From Rheinheimera soli (lineage in GTDB: Bacteria > Pseudomonadota > Gammaproteobacteria > Enterobacterales > Alteromonadaceae): DNA of 64,000 nucleotides. Both the position numbers and the translations under genes were made by a program. Shown piece after piece: positions 16,902 to 24,584 of the stretch (position 1 is its first letter; each line of letters starts with the position of its first letter). The notes beneath the pieces were generated by a model. It was not told the origin of the DNA. It was given only the letters and a program-made list of their open reading frames with translations, and did no database searches. The DNA is taken from the NCBI RefSeq assembly GCF_021290985.1, contig NZ_JAJOYU010000012.1:1-64000 (forward strand). Direction: 5' to 3'.

Positions 16902-18389
16902 ATGACTCCAATCAAAAAAGTAGTGATTCTGGGTGGTGGTACTGCAGGCTGGCTTAGTGCTGCGCTGCTGAAAAAAGTATTGGGTGGCGTCGTTGAGGTT
17001 GAGCTGGTTGAGTCTGATGCTATTGGCACTGTAGGTGTCGGAGAAGCCACTATTCCGCCTATTCGTTTGCTTAATCAGGTGCTGGGCATTAACGAAGCAG
17101 AGTTTTTACGTGAGACCAAAGCCACTATCAAACTAGCGATCAAATTCGAGAACTGGCGAGCCCAGGGTGACGGTTATTATCACAGCTTTGGTGCTCCGGG
17201 CCGTAGTTTGACCTTCTGCCATTTTCATCACTTATGGTTAAGGGCACGGCAACAATTTGGTGATATGACATCCATCTGGGATTACGACTTAAATTACCTT
17301 TGTGCTGAGGCTGGTAAATTTGCTCCTATCACAGCCAAAGACCCTATTCTGGAATTACCTTACGCTTATCATTTTGATGCAGGTTTGTATGCTGCTTTCC
17401 TGCGTAAGTTCAGTGAGCCTATGGGGGTAGTGCGCACGGAGGGCATGGTGGAGCAGGTGACTCAGCATCACAATGGTCATATCAAAAGTTTAGTGCTCAA
17501 AGATGGTCGCGAAGTAAAAGGTGATTTATTTATCGATTGCTCAGGTTTTGTCAGTTTGTTGTTGCAACGTAAACTTGGCGTTGGCTATGACGACTGGAGC
17601 CACTTTTTACCTTGCGACCGCGCCTGGGCAGTACCAACCGAACGTTTTGAGCAGACTTTACCTTACACCAGAGCCATAGCGCATGAAGCGGGCTGGCAGT
17701 GGCGTATACCGCTGCAGCATCGTAACGGCAATGGCATGGTGTTTAGCAGCGCTCATTATACGGAGCAGCAAGCTTTGGACGTGCTGATGGGTAATTTACA
17801 AAGCACAGCACTGGCTGATCCTAAACTGATTAAATTCAAAACTGGTCGCGCCCGTAAGCAGTGGCATCACAATGTGGTTGCTGTGGGTTTATCCAGCGGT
17901 TTTCTGGAACCATTGGAATCCACCAGTATTCATTTAGTGCAGTCTGGCATAGTGCGTTTGCTGAAAATGTTCCCGCATAACGGTATTGAACAAGCGACTG
18001 TAGCTGAATACAACAAACAATCCGAAGCCGAGTTTGTGTATATACGCGACTTTTTATTACTGCACTACCACGTGACTGAACGCACGGACAGCCAGTTCTG
18101 GCGTGATATGCGTCAACTGCAAATTCCTGATTCGCTAAAACACAAAATTGAGTTGTTTCAGGCCGATGGCAGCATTTTCCGTGAACAACATGATTTATTC
18201 CATGATGGTTCCTGGTTACAGGTGATGTTAGGGCAGGGTTTAATGCCACGTGATTATCACCCTCTGGCGGACAGCTTCTCTGATACTCAACTAAAAGACA
18301 TGTTGAAAAACATCAAGGCCATTAAACAAGAGCCTTTGGCCAAGCTGTTTTCACATGATGAGTTTTTGCGCCGCGCTGCTGGGGCTTAA
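16902..18389 (+). CDS. tryptophan-halogenase-family flavoprotein
   Basis: The 495-residue protein belongs to the flavin-dependent tryptophan halogenase family. It shows the FAD-binding GGGTAGW (11-17), the VGVGEATIP segment (44-52), a Lys at 77 (ATIK) at the position of the catalytic lysine of PrnA, the WxWxIP signature (WQWRIP) and the LEPLESTSIH segment carrying the conserved Glu. Cytosolic FADH2-dependent halogenation is therefore chemically possible, but its substrate is unknown. Genes of this family are often found beside TonB receptors in Xanthomonads, Caulobacter relatives and marine gammaproteobacteria. No flavin reductase gene is nearby. AGGGAA precedes the ATG. Confidence 0.88.
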   Translation: MTPIKKVVILGGGTAGWLSAALLKKVLGGVVEVELVESDAIGTVGVGEATIPPIRLLNQVLGINEAEFLRETKATIKLAIKFENWRAQGDGYYHSFGAPGRSLTFCHFHHLWLRARQQFGDMTSIWDYDLNYLCAEAGKFAPITAKDPILELPYAYHFDAGLYAAFLRKFSEPMGVVRTEGMVEQVTQHHNGHIKSLVLKDGREVKGDLFIDCSGFVSLLLQRKLGVGYDDWSHFLPCDRAWAVPTERFEQTLPYTRAIAHEAGWQWRIPLQHRNGNGMVFSSAHYTEQQALDVLMGNLQSTALADPKLIKFKTGRARKQWHHNVVAVGLSSGFLEPLESTSIHLVQSGIVRLLKMFPHNGIEQATVAEYNKQSEAEFVYIRDFLLLHYHVTERTDSQFWRDMRQLQIPDSLKHKIELFQADGSIFREQHDLFHDGSWLQVMLGQGLMPRDYHPLADSFSDTQLKDMLKNIKAIKQEPLAKLFSHDEFLRRAAGA

Positions 18390-18406
18390 ATAAAACAATG
18401 CTTTTT

Positions 18407-18423
18407 GCCGGGCCTGACCCGGC
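18407..18423. other. short GC hairpin between halogenase-like and GH31 genes
   Basis: GCCGGG and CCCGGC enclose a 5-base loop in the 52-bp gap ahead of the GH31 gene. No T run follows on the plus strand, so transcription probably continues. An RNA-stability or translation role is possible. Confidence 0.4.
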
Positions 18424-18441
18424 GTAAGACAGGATTTAGAC

Positions 18442-20847
18442 ATGATATCACTTCGTTTCCAGCTGGCTTTTGTAGTTGTACTGTTCGCTTCAACTGCACA
18501 GGCCGCCACTTATCAATCGCACCAAGTGCTTGATAACAAGCTGCTGCTTCAGACCGATGAATATGCGGTGTCATTAAGCTTTAAAAGCCAGGGCGCTGTA
18601 GAAGTTGTTTACCAGAAAAGTGGCCTGAAACAATTGCCATCTTTTGCCTTGGTTGCACCTGAACTCAGCCTTGCTGCCGGTTTGAATGATCAGCCGCAAC
18701 AACTTGAGTTCGCCACAGACCAGTTAACAGTGCGGGTAAATAAGTCGCCTTTTCAGCTGAGCTATTACCGTGGCAACGAATTTATTCTGGCCGAAGAAAA
18801 GGGCTTTTTTGCTCATGAAACGATGAGAGGCTTCCGCTTTAAGCTGCAGGATGATGAAAAGCTGTTAGGCACAGGCCAGCGGGTTGTGGGCATGGACAGA
18901 CGTGGCCAGCGTTTGCCTTTGTATAACAAAGCCAGCTACGGCTACACCACTGAAGCACAGCAGATGTATTTTGGTTTACCCGCTGTGATGTCGAGTGAAA
19001 AGTATCTGTTGTTGTTTGATAACAGCGCCAGTGGTTTTGTTGATTTAGGCAAAACCGAAAAAGAAGTGCTGCAATTTGAAGCTGTGGCAGGCCGTACTGC
19101 TTATGTGGTGATGGCGGCGCCCACTTATCCAAAACTGATTGAAGAGTACGTGACAGTGACCGGTAAGCAACCACTGCCACCGCGTTGGGCTTTGGGTAAT
19201 TTTGCTTCACGTTTTGGCTATCGTACCGAGGCCGAAACCCGCGCCATAGTGGATAAGTTTGCCGCTGAAGACTTTCCACTGGATGCTGTAGTGCTGGATT
19301 TATACTGGTTTGGGCCAGATATTCAAGGCCATATGGGCAACCTGGCCTGGGACAACAAAGCTTTTCCTAACCCTAAAGGCATGATCAGCGACTTTAAAGC
19401 TAAAGGGGTGAACACAGTACTGATCACTGAACCTTTTGTGTTAAGTACCTCCACACGTTGGAATGAAGCAGTGCAAGCCAAAGCTTTAGCTACTGATTTA
19501 GCAGGCAAAGCCAAAACCTTCGATTTCTATTTTGGCAACACAGGCTTAGTGGATGTGTTTTCAAAAGAGGGCACAAGTTGGTTTGAAGGCATTTATAACG
19601 AGCTGGCTGAGTATGGCGTAGCGGGCTGGTGGGGCGATTTAGGCGAGCCTGAAGTACATCCTTCTGATGCGATTCATAGCCTTGGCACTGCGGATGAAAT
19701 TCATAATGTGTATGGCCATCGCTGGGCTGAGCTGGTGTATCAGAACCGTTTAGAAAAGCAACCAGAGCAGCGTCCTATGATTATGATGCGTTCGGGTTTT
19801 GCTGGCTCACAACGTTTTGGCATGATCCCCTGGACAGGAGATGTCAGTCGCAGCTGGGATGGTTTAAAACCTCAGGTGGAGTTGGCGCTGCAAATGGGCT
19901 TGTTAGGCCTGGCTTATACCCATTCGGATTTAGGTGGTTTTGCCGGTGGCGAAGTGTTTGATAAAGAAATGTATATCCGCTGGTTGCAATACGGTGTGTT
20001 CCAGCCTGTGTATCGCCCTCACGCCCAGGAGCAAATAGCCCCTGAGCCCGTGTTGCACGACCAAGAAACCAAAGATATTTTGCGCGAATACGTCAAGTTA
20101 CGTTATCGCTTAACGCCTTACAACTACACTTTGGCTTATCAAAACAGCAGCACTGGTATGCCATTAATGCGCCCGCTGTTTTTTGAAAACGAAGCAGACA
20201 CCAGTTTAATCGCCAATAAAGACAGTTACCTCTGGGGCGATGCCTTTTTAGTTACCCCTGTCACTGCTGCTGGTGTGAAGTCGGTACCAGTGCAGTTACC
20301 TGCTGGTGTCTGGCTGGATTATTGGACAGGCAAAGCCTATCAGGGCGGCAAAACTATTGAACAACCGACCGACTTAACCACTTTACCTGTGCTGGTTCGT
20401 GCCGGCTCTTTTGTGCCTATGGTGCCTGCGGTTCAAAGTTTAAAAGACTACAGCAGCCGTCAGTTAGAGCTGCATTATTACCACGATACATCTATCAGTC
20501 AGGCCAAAGGCCAAATGTATGAAGACGATGGTAAATCGCCGGATTCATTAAGCAAAGGCCAGTATGAACTGCTGACCTTCAGTGCTGCGGCAAAAGGCAA
20601 GAGTTTGGCTTTTGAATTCAACCGCACAGGTTTGGGCTATGCCGGTATGCCAAAACAGCGGGAAACTATGTTGGTTGTGGATCAGATGGCCAAACCTGCT
20701 ACCGCGCTGGTGAATGGTAAAGCGCTGAGTTGGGTAAATTCAGCAGCAGAATTGGTGGCAGGAAGCGCTTATTTTGATGCCAGCAAACAACAAGTGCTGC
20801 TGAAGCTGCACTGGGATCAGGCCAAAGCCAGGGTGGTGTTAGAATGA
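18442..20847 (+). CDS. GH31 family alpha-glucosidase, secreted
   Basis: The 801-residue protein has a signal peptide (about 1-22, ending in AQA). It has the GH31 layout: N-terminal beta-sandwich (about 30-230), (beta/alpha)8 barrel (about 235-580) and C-terminal beta domains. The nucleophile is Asp399 in WWGDLGEPEVH, and the acid/base is Asp467 in PWTGDVSRSWDGL. It should release glucose from non-reducing ends of maltodextrins in the periplasm. AGGA precedes the ATG. The ATG of the next gene overlaps its stop (ATGA), so the GH31 and GH13 genes are translationally coupled. Alpha-xylosidase or other GH31 specificity cannot be excluded. Confidence 0.92.
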   Translation: MISLRFQLAFVVVLFASTAQAATYQSHQVLDNKLLLQTDEYAVSLSFKSQGAVEVVYQKSGLKQLPSFALVAPELSLAAGLNDQPQQLEFATDQLTVRVNKSPFQLSYYRGNEFILAEEKGFFAHETMRGFRFKLQDDEKLLGTGQRVVGMDRRGQRLPLYNKASYGYTTEAQQMYFGLPAVMSSEKYLLLFDNSASGFVDLGKTEKEVLQFEAVAGRTAYVVMAAPTYPKLIEEYVTVTGKQPLPPRWALGNFASRFGYRTEAETRAIVDKFAAEDFPLDAVVLDLYWFGPDIQGHMGNLAWDNKAFPNPKGMISDFKAKGVNTVLITEPFVLSTSTRWNEAVQAKALATDLAGKAKTFDFYFGNTGLVDVFSKEGTSWFEGIYNELAEYGVAGWWGDLGEPEVHPSDAIHSLGTADEIHNVYGHRWAELVYQNRLEKQPEQRPMIMMRSGFAGSQRFGMIPWTGDVSRSWDGLKPQVELALQMGLLGLAYTHSDLGGFAGGEVFDKEMYIRWLQYGVFQPVYRPHAQEQIAPEPVLHDQETKDILREYVKLRYRLTPYNYTLAYQNSSTGMPLMRPLFFENEADTSLIANKDSYLWGDAFLVTPVTAAGVKSVPVQLPAGVWLDYWTGKAYQGGKTIEQPTDLTTLPVLVRAGSFVPMVPAVQSLKDYSSRQLELHYYHDTSISQAKGQMYEDDGKSPDSLSKGQYELLTFSAAAKGKSLAFEFNRTGLGYAGMPKQRETMLVVDQMAKPATALVNGKALSWVNSAAELVAGSAYFDASKQQVLLKLHWDQAKARVVLE

Positions 20848-22697
20848 AGCCTCTTCATAGGACAAAAGCTGTGCTGCTGAGTCTGGCGCTGATGGCGAAT
20901 CTTGTTTTCGCCAGTCCAATTGAACATCTGGAGCCTGCTTTCTGGTGGGCTGGAATGAAAGAGCCAAAGTTGCAGCTGATGGTGCATGGCAAAGATATTC
21001 AGCATACTCAGGTGCAGCTAAGTTATTCGGGCGTGAAGCTTTTGGGTGTGCAGAAGGTACAAAATCCAAATTATCTGTTTGTCGATTTGGAACTAAGTCC
21101 TGATGTAAAACCCGGTAGTTTTGAGCTGAGTTTTAGCCGAAATGGCAAAACAGTAGCAAGGCATAATTACAGTGTATTGGCGCGTAAAGAGGGGTCGGCT
21201 CAGCGCCAGGGTTTTGGTCAAAAAGATTTAATTTACCTCATCACACCGGATCGTTTTGTCAACGGCGATCCAACCAACGATGAAGTGAAAGGCATGAGCG
21301 AAGGGTTAGACAGAGCAAACCCAGGTGGCCGACATGGTGGTGATATTGCCGGTATGCAGCAGGCTTTGCCGTATTTACAGCAATTGGGTGTGACGCAAAT
21401 TTGGCCTCAGCCTCTGACGGAAAACAATAGCCCGGCTTATTCCTATCATGGTTATGCAGCTACGGATCTCTACAAAATAGACCCACGTTTTGGCAGCAAT
21501 GAAAGTTACAAAAACTTTGTACTTAAGGCCAATAAACAGGGTATAGGAGTGATCCAGGACATAGTGGTGAATCACATTGGCTCCAACCACTGGTGGCTGA
21601 AGGATTTACCGGAAAAAAGCTGGCTGAATTATAACGCCAGTTTCCATCCAACCAACCACGCCCGCACTACAGTGCAGGACCCTTATGCCGCAAAGGTCGA
21701 TGCCAAAGCTTTTGTTGATGGCTGGTTTGTCGAGACTATGCCGGATTTAAATCAACGTCATCCGTTACTGGCGACTTATTTGATCCAAAACTCCATCTGG
21801 TGGGTCGAATACGCTGGTTTGTCTGGTATTCGTGAAGACACCTACTCTTATGCGGATAAAGATTTTCTGACTCAGTGGTCGAAGCGCCTGATGAACGAAT
21901 ACCCGAATTTTAATATTGTCGGTGAAGAGTGGAGCGCTAACCCTGTTGTGGTGTCCTATTGGCAAAAAGGCAAACAGAACTCTGATGGTTATCAGTCGTT
22001 TACACCCAGCATGATGGACTTTCCGCTCTATTATGCTTTGCTGGCGGCGCTGACTGAAGAAGAGTCATGGGATAAAGGCTGGATCAAACTTTATGAAGCT
22101 TTAGGTAACGATGTGATTTACCCAGACCCAAGCAATCTGGTGTTGTTTGAAGGCAATCACGATACAGCGCGGATATTTTCCTTACTCAATGAAGACAGCG
22201 ATTTGTATCGGATGGCGATGATTTATCTGCTGACTGCACCTCGTATTCCGCAGCTGTATTATGGCACTGAAATTCTGGCGCAAAGCCCTAAACAGCGTGA
22301 CGATGGTTTAGTGCGTAGTGATTTTCCCGGTGGTTGGGCTGGAGACGCAGTGAATGCCTTTAGCGGCAAAGGTTTAAGCCAGGCGCAGCTACAGGCACAG
22401 CAATTGATCAAAACACTGGCGAATTACCGTAAAAACAGCGCTGTGTTACAGCAAGGAAAGATGAAACATTTCAGCCCGGCTGATGGTATTTACAGTTATG
22501 TGCGTTATCAGGACAACAAACAGCTGTGGGTGTTTTTTAATAAAAATACCGATGTCAAAACCGTGGATCTAAAGCGTTACGCTGAACTATTACCAGCCCA
22601 TGCCCGCTTTATTGATGTACTGACAGGCAAAAGCATCACCACCAACGGCAGTCTGCAACTACCTGAGCGTGGCAGTCTGGTGTTAGAGCTTCAGTAA
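20844..22697 (+). CDS. GH13 alpha-glucanase, cyclomaltodextrinase/neopullulanase-like
   Basis: The 617-residue enzyme carries a signal peptide (about 1-24), an N-terminal beta domain (about 25-125) of the cyclomaltodextrinase type, the GH13 barrel with GGRHGGDIAGMQQALPYL, and a C-terminal beta domain. Catalytic residues are Asp332 (GIREDTY), Glu361 (VGEEWS) and Asp440 (GNHDTAR). The conserved Asp-x-Val-x-Asn-His stretch is seen as IVVNHIG. It should cut cyclodextrins, pullulan or maltodextrins in the periplasm and feed the GH31 enzyme encoded just upstream, whose stop codon it overlaps by four bases. Its 3' end overlaps the convergent DCC gene by seven bases. Confidence 0.9.
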   Translation: MKPLHRTKAVLLSLALMANLVFASPIEHLEPAFWWAGMKEPKLQLMVHGKDIQHTQVQLSYSGVKLLGVQKVQNPNYLFVDLELSPDVKPGSFELSFSRNGKTVARHNYSVLARKEGSAQRQGFGQKDLIYLITPDRFVNGDPTNDEVKGMSEGLDRANPGGRHGGDIAGMQQALPYLQQLGVTQIWPQPLTENNSPAYSYHGYAATDLYKIDPRFGSNESYKNFVLKANKQGIGVIQDIVVNHIGSNHWWLKDLPEKSWLNYNASFHPTNHARTTVQDPYAAKVDAKAFVDGWFVETMPDLNQRHPLLATYLIQNSIWWVEYAGLSGIREDTYSYADKDFLTQWSKRLMNEYPNFNIVGEEWSANPVVVSYWQKGKQNSDGYQSFTPSMMDFPLYYALLAALTEEESWDKGWIKLYEALGNDVIYPDPSNLVLFEGNHDTARIFSLLNEDSDLYRMAMIYLLTAPRIPQLYYGTEILAQSPKQRDDGLVRSDFPGGWAGDAVNAFSGKGLSQAQLQAQQLIKTLANYRKNSAVLQQGKMKHFSPADGIYSYVRYQDNKQLWVFFNKNTDVKTVDLKRYAELLPAHARFIDVLTGKSITTNGSLQLPERGSLVLELQ

Positions 22698-23074
22698 GGC
22701 AAAGGCGGTATTTTTAACAGCTTTAATAACAGATTGCGTCCGGCCCGCAGCAGTGGATAACTAAAGCGGGCGCGGCCTGCAGATTGAAACCAATACAACC
22801 AAAGCCTGTTGCGCCAACTGGCCTCATTCAGTGAGGCCAACAGTTGTAATACTTCAGCTCCTTTTAACCAGCGACCGTCCACCCTTAACAGCATGCTTTG
22901 ATTCACCATCAAACCCCTATGGTGCAATTCAGCCAGTAACAACGGGGCTTGTTCAGGCAAATCTCTGGCATTGAGCAGCGTCAGTTCGCCGAATTGTTTT
23001 TGCAGCCGCTGCGCCGCCACATAGTTACGGCACAAAGGGCAGTCTCCATCGTAAATCAGCAGTAGCTGTTGCAT
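22691..23074 (-). CDS. DCC-type thiol-disulfide oxidoreductase family protein
   Basis: The 127-residue protein has the DUF393/DCC signature YDGDCPLC at residues 8-15, which contains a CxxC-like redox pair on a thioredoxin-type fold. The rest (LLNARDLPE, a conserved Gly-x-x-x-Leu helix and a basic C-terminal helix) agrees with the family length of 110-140. The precise substrate of DCC proteins is not established. It is a lone minus-strand gene converging on the GH13 gene with a seven-base overlap. Confidence 0.85.
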   Translation of the reverse strand: MQQLLLIYDGDCPLCRNYVAAQRLQKQFGELTLLNARDLPEQAPLLLAELHHRGLMVNQSMLLRVDGRWLKGAEVLQLLASLNEASWRNRLWLYWFQSAGRARFSYPLLRAGRNLLLKLLKIPPLPY

Positions 23075-23228
23075 AAGGCGCCTTGTTATCTAAACAACTA
23101 CTTTAACGGAAAATGGCAGGTCATGGATCTTTGGCGATAAAATAGCCATATTTGATTGGCGAAACTGTAGCGCAGCGTTAAACTGTAAGTAGTTTAATTT
23201 CTGGGCCTTGGCTCAGATGGAGTTTGTG

Positions 23229-24089
23229 ATGATTAACAACATCAGCCCGGGATTTATTCCTTCGACCCCCACAGTAAATCCTGCTGCAACTTCTGGTTCA
23301 GCGCCCAATTCTGCCAACAGCAGTAGCTCAGCTTCAGCCAGTAAAAAGGCTGAATTAGAATTTAGCCCTGGCCGTAATTCGGCAAAAGATTATTCTGCGG
23401 TGCAGCAAAGTTTGGCGAAAGGTAAAGGTGCGGTAGAAAGTGCACAGGCAGCCACAACAGAGATTAAAGATTCACTGGTGAAAGTGCGGGAGGTTGCAAC
23501 TAAACTGGCTGATGACTCTTTAGCTACTCCTGAACGTGAAAAGTTACAAAAACAGTATTCAGAACTTCGTACCGGTATTGAAAAATCTCTGGAAAGCGCC
23601 AGTTATAAGGGTGCTGCGGGTAGCAAAGGTGTGAATTTGCTGACGGATAAAGACAGCACTAAGATCACCACCAATAGTTATGGCAGTCAGTCTGTACTGG
23701 GCAGTAGTCAGCTTGATAAGCGTCTTGGTTTACCTGAAAAAATTGGCTCAGCCCAGGAAGCCCGGGAATTATTAAATGGCAAAGAGAGCAAAACCAGTGC
23801 TTTGGCTGCTGCGGAAAAGTCAGTCAACGAAAGCTCTGAGCGTTTAGCAAAAGAAGATAAAAAACTGAAAGCTCAGTTAGAAACCGCAACTGCGGTCAGT
23901 AAAGCTGCCAGTAGTTTGGAGTCTGAGCGTACAGGGGGCAGGAAATCAGCTACTGCAGTGCCAGATGAAGAGGGAAGAGCCGCGTTGTTGAAACAAGCTG
24001 AAGAAACCCGTCAGCAACTGAAACAGCAAACCTTGGGTATAGGCAATGGCAACCAAGGGGCTCGCTCTTTACTGAGTTTGTTTAGTTAA
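23229..24089 (+). CDS. flagellin-D1-like coiled-coil protein
   Basis: I chose the ATG at 23229 because GGAG stands six bases upstream. In-frame TTG 23208 and ATG 23217 lack such a site. The product is 286 residues with a Ser/Ala/Pro-rich N-terminus (about 1-50). Residues about 60-145 read like the N-terminal D1 helices of flagellin: an SxGRNSAKD motif, an Ala/Gln helix, IKDSLVKVREVATKLAD, a second helix and a Lys-Gly-x-NLL turn. A C-terminal helix (about 195-250) could pair with it. The canonical flagellin N-terminal D0 motif is missing. It may be an exported flagellin-like or hook-like protein, because the next gene looks like the flagellin chaperone FlaF. No other flagellar gene is nearby. 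Confidence 0.6.
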   Translation: MINNISPGFIPSTPTVNPAATSGSAPNSANSSSSASASKKAELEFSPGRNSAKDYSAVQQSLAKGKGAVESAQAATTEIKDSLVKVREVATKLADDSLATPEREKLQKQYSELRTGIEKSLESASYKGAAGSKGVNLLTDKDSTKITTNSYGSQSVLGSSQLDKRLGLPEKIGSAQEARELLNGKESKTSALAAAEKSVNESSERLAKEDKKLKAQLETATAVSKAASSLESERTGGRKSATAVPDEEGRAALLKQAEETRQQLKQQTLGIGNGNQGARSLLSLFS

Positions 24090-24098
24090 GCTGGCCTG

Positions 24099-24440
24099 AT
24101 GCGCAGTCCTTTAGATCTTTATCGTACTACCCGCCTTTTAGCGTCGAACACCAAAGCCCTGGAGGCTCAGGTGTTTCGTCGCGTCTTGTACCAACTTGAT
24201 GCTGCCGAACAAGAATCTGAACTGGAGCAAACCAAAGCTTTGGCTGACTTTCGTGTTGTCTGGCTGACCGTGTTGGGGTTAGTCACAGACTCTGATAATC
24301 ATTTGCCAGCCGTTTTACAAGACAATTTGCGGCAGTTAGCCATGGCTGTGATGGCCGAATTGGATTTGCCTCTGGCTGAACAAGACAGGCAATGGTTGAT
24401 TAATGTAACTACTCAGATTGCTGAAGGTCTCGAAGCTTAA
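24099..24440 (+). CDS. FlaF-like flagellin chaperone/regulator
   Basis: The 113-residue all-helical protein aligns by eye along its whole length with the FlaF family of alphaproteobacteria: LxxY near the start, a KALEAQVF helix, TKALADFRVVW (the AL...N..W core), NHLPAVLQDNLRQLA (the NxLPxxLxxxLxxL motif) and a final LINVTTQIAEGL. FlaF assists flagellin secretion or post-transcriptional control in Caulobacter. The gene lies nine bases after the flagellin-like gene, so the two probably form a protein-partner pair. Its ribosome binding site is weak, which suggests translational coupling. Occurrence in a gammaproteobacterium outside a flagellar cluster is unusual. Confidence 0.65.
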   Translation: MRSPLDLYRTTRLLASNTKALEAQVFRRVLYQLDAAEQESELEQTKALADFRVVWLTVLGLVTDSDNHLPAVLQDNLRQLAMAVMAELDLPLAEQDRQWLINVTTQIAEGLEA

Positions 24441-24584
24441 ATTCTGCTCATCTGCTTTTGGATATTTATCCGGTTTGCCATGCCACTAGTCGCAGTAAAA
24501 ATCTTAGAACTGGACAATACCCTTCTTTTCTCTACACTGGTTTTGCGTAAAAACTGATAACTAAAATCAATTTCAGGAAAAACC

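Noticed and set aside
23111-23140. GGCGATAA at 23133, close to the -10 box of flagellar sigma-28 promoters, upstream of the flagellin-like gene
   Set aside because: No matching -35 element at the expected spacing; one box of eight bases with one mismatch is too weak to call.
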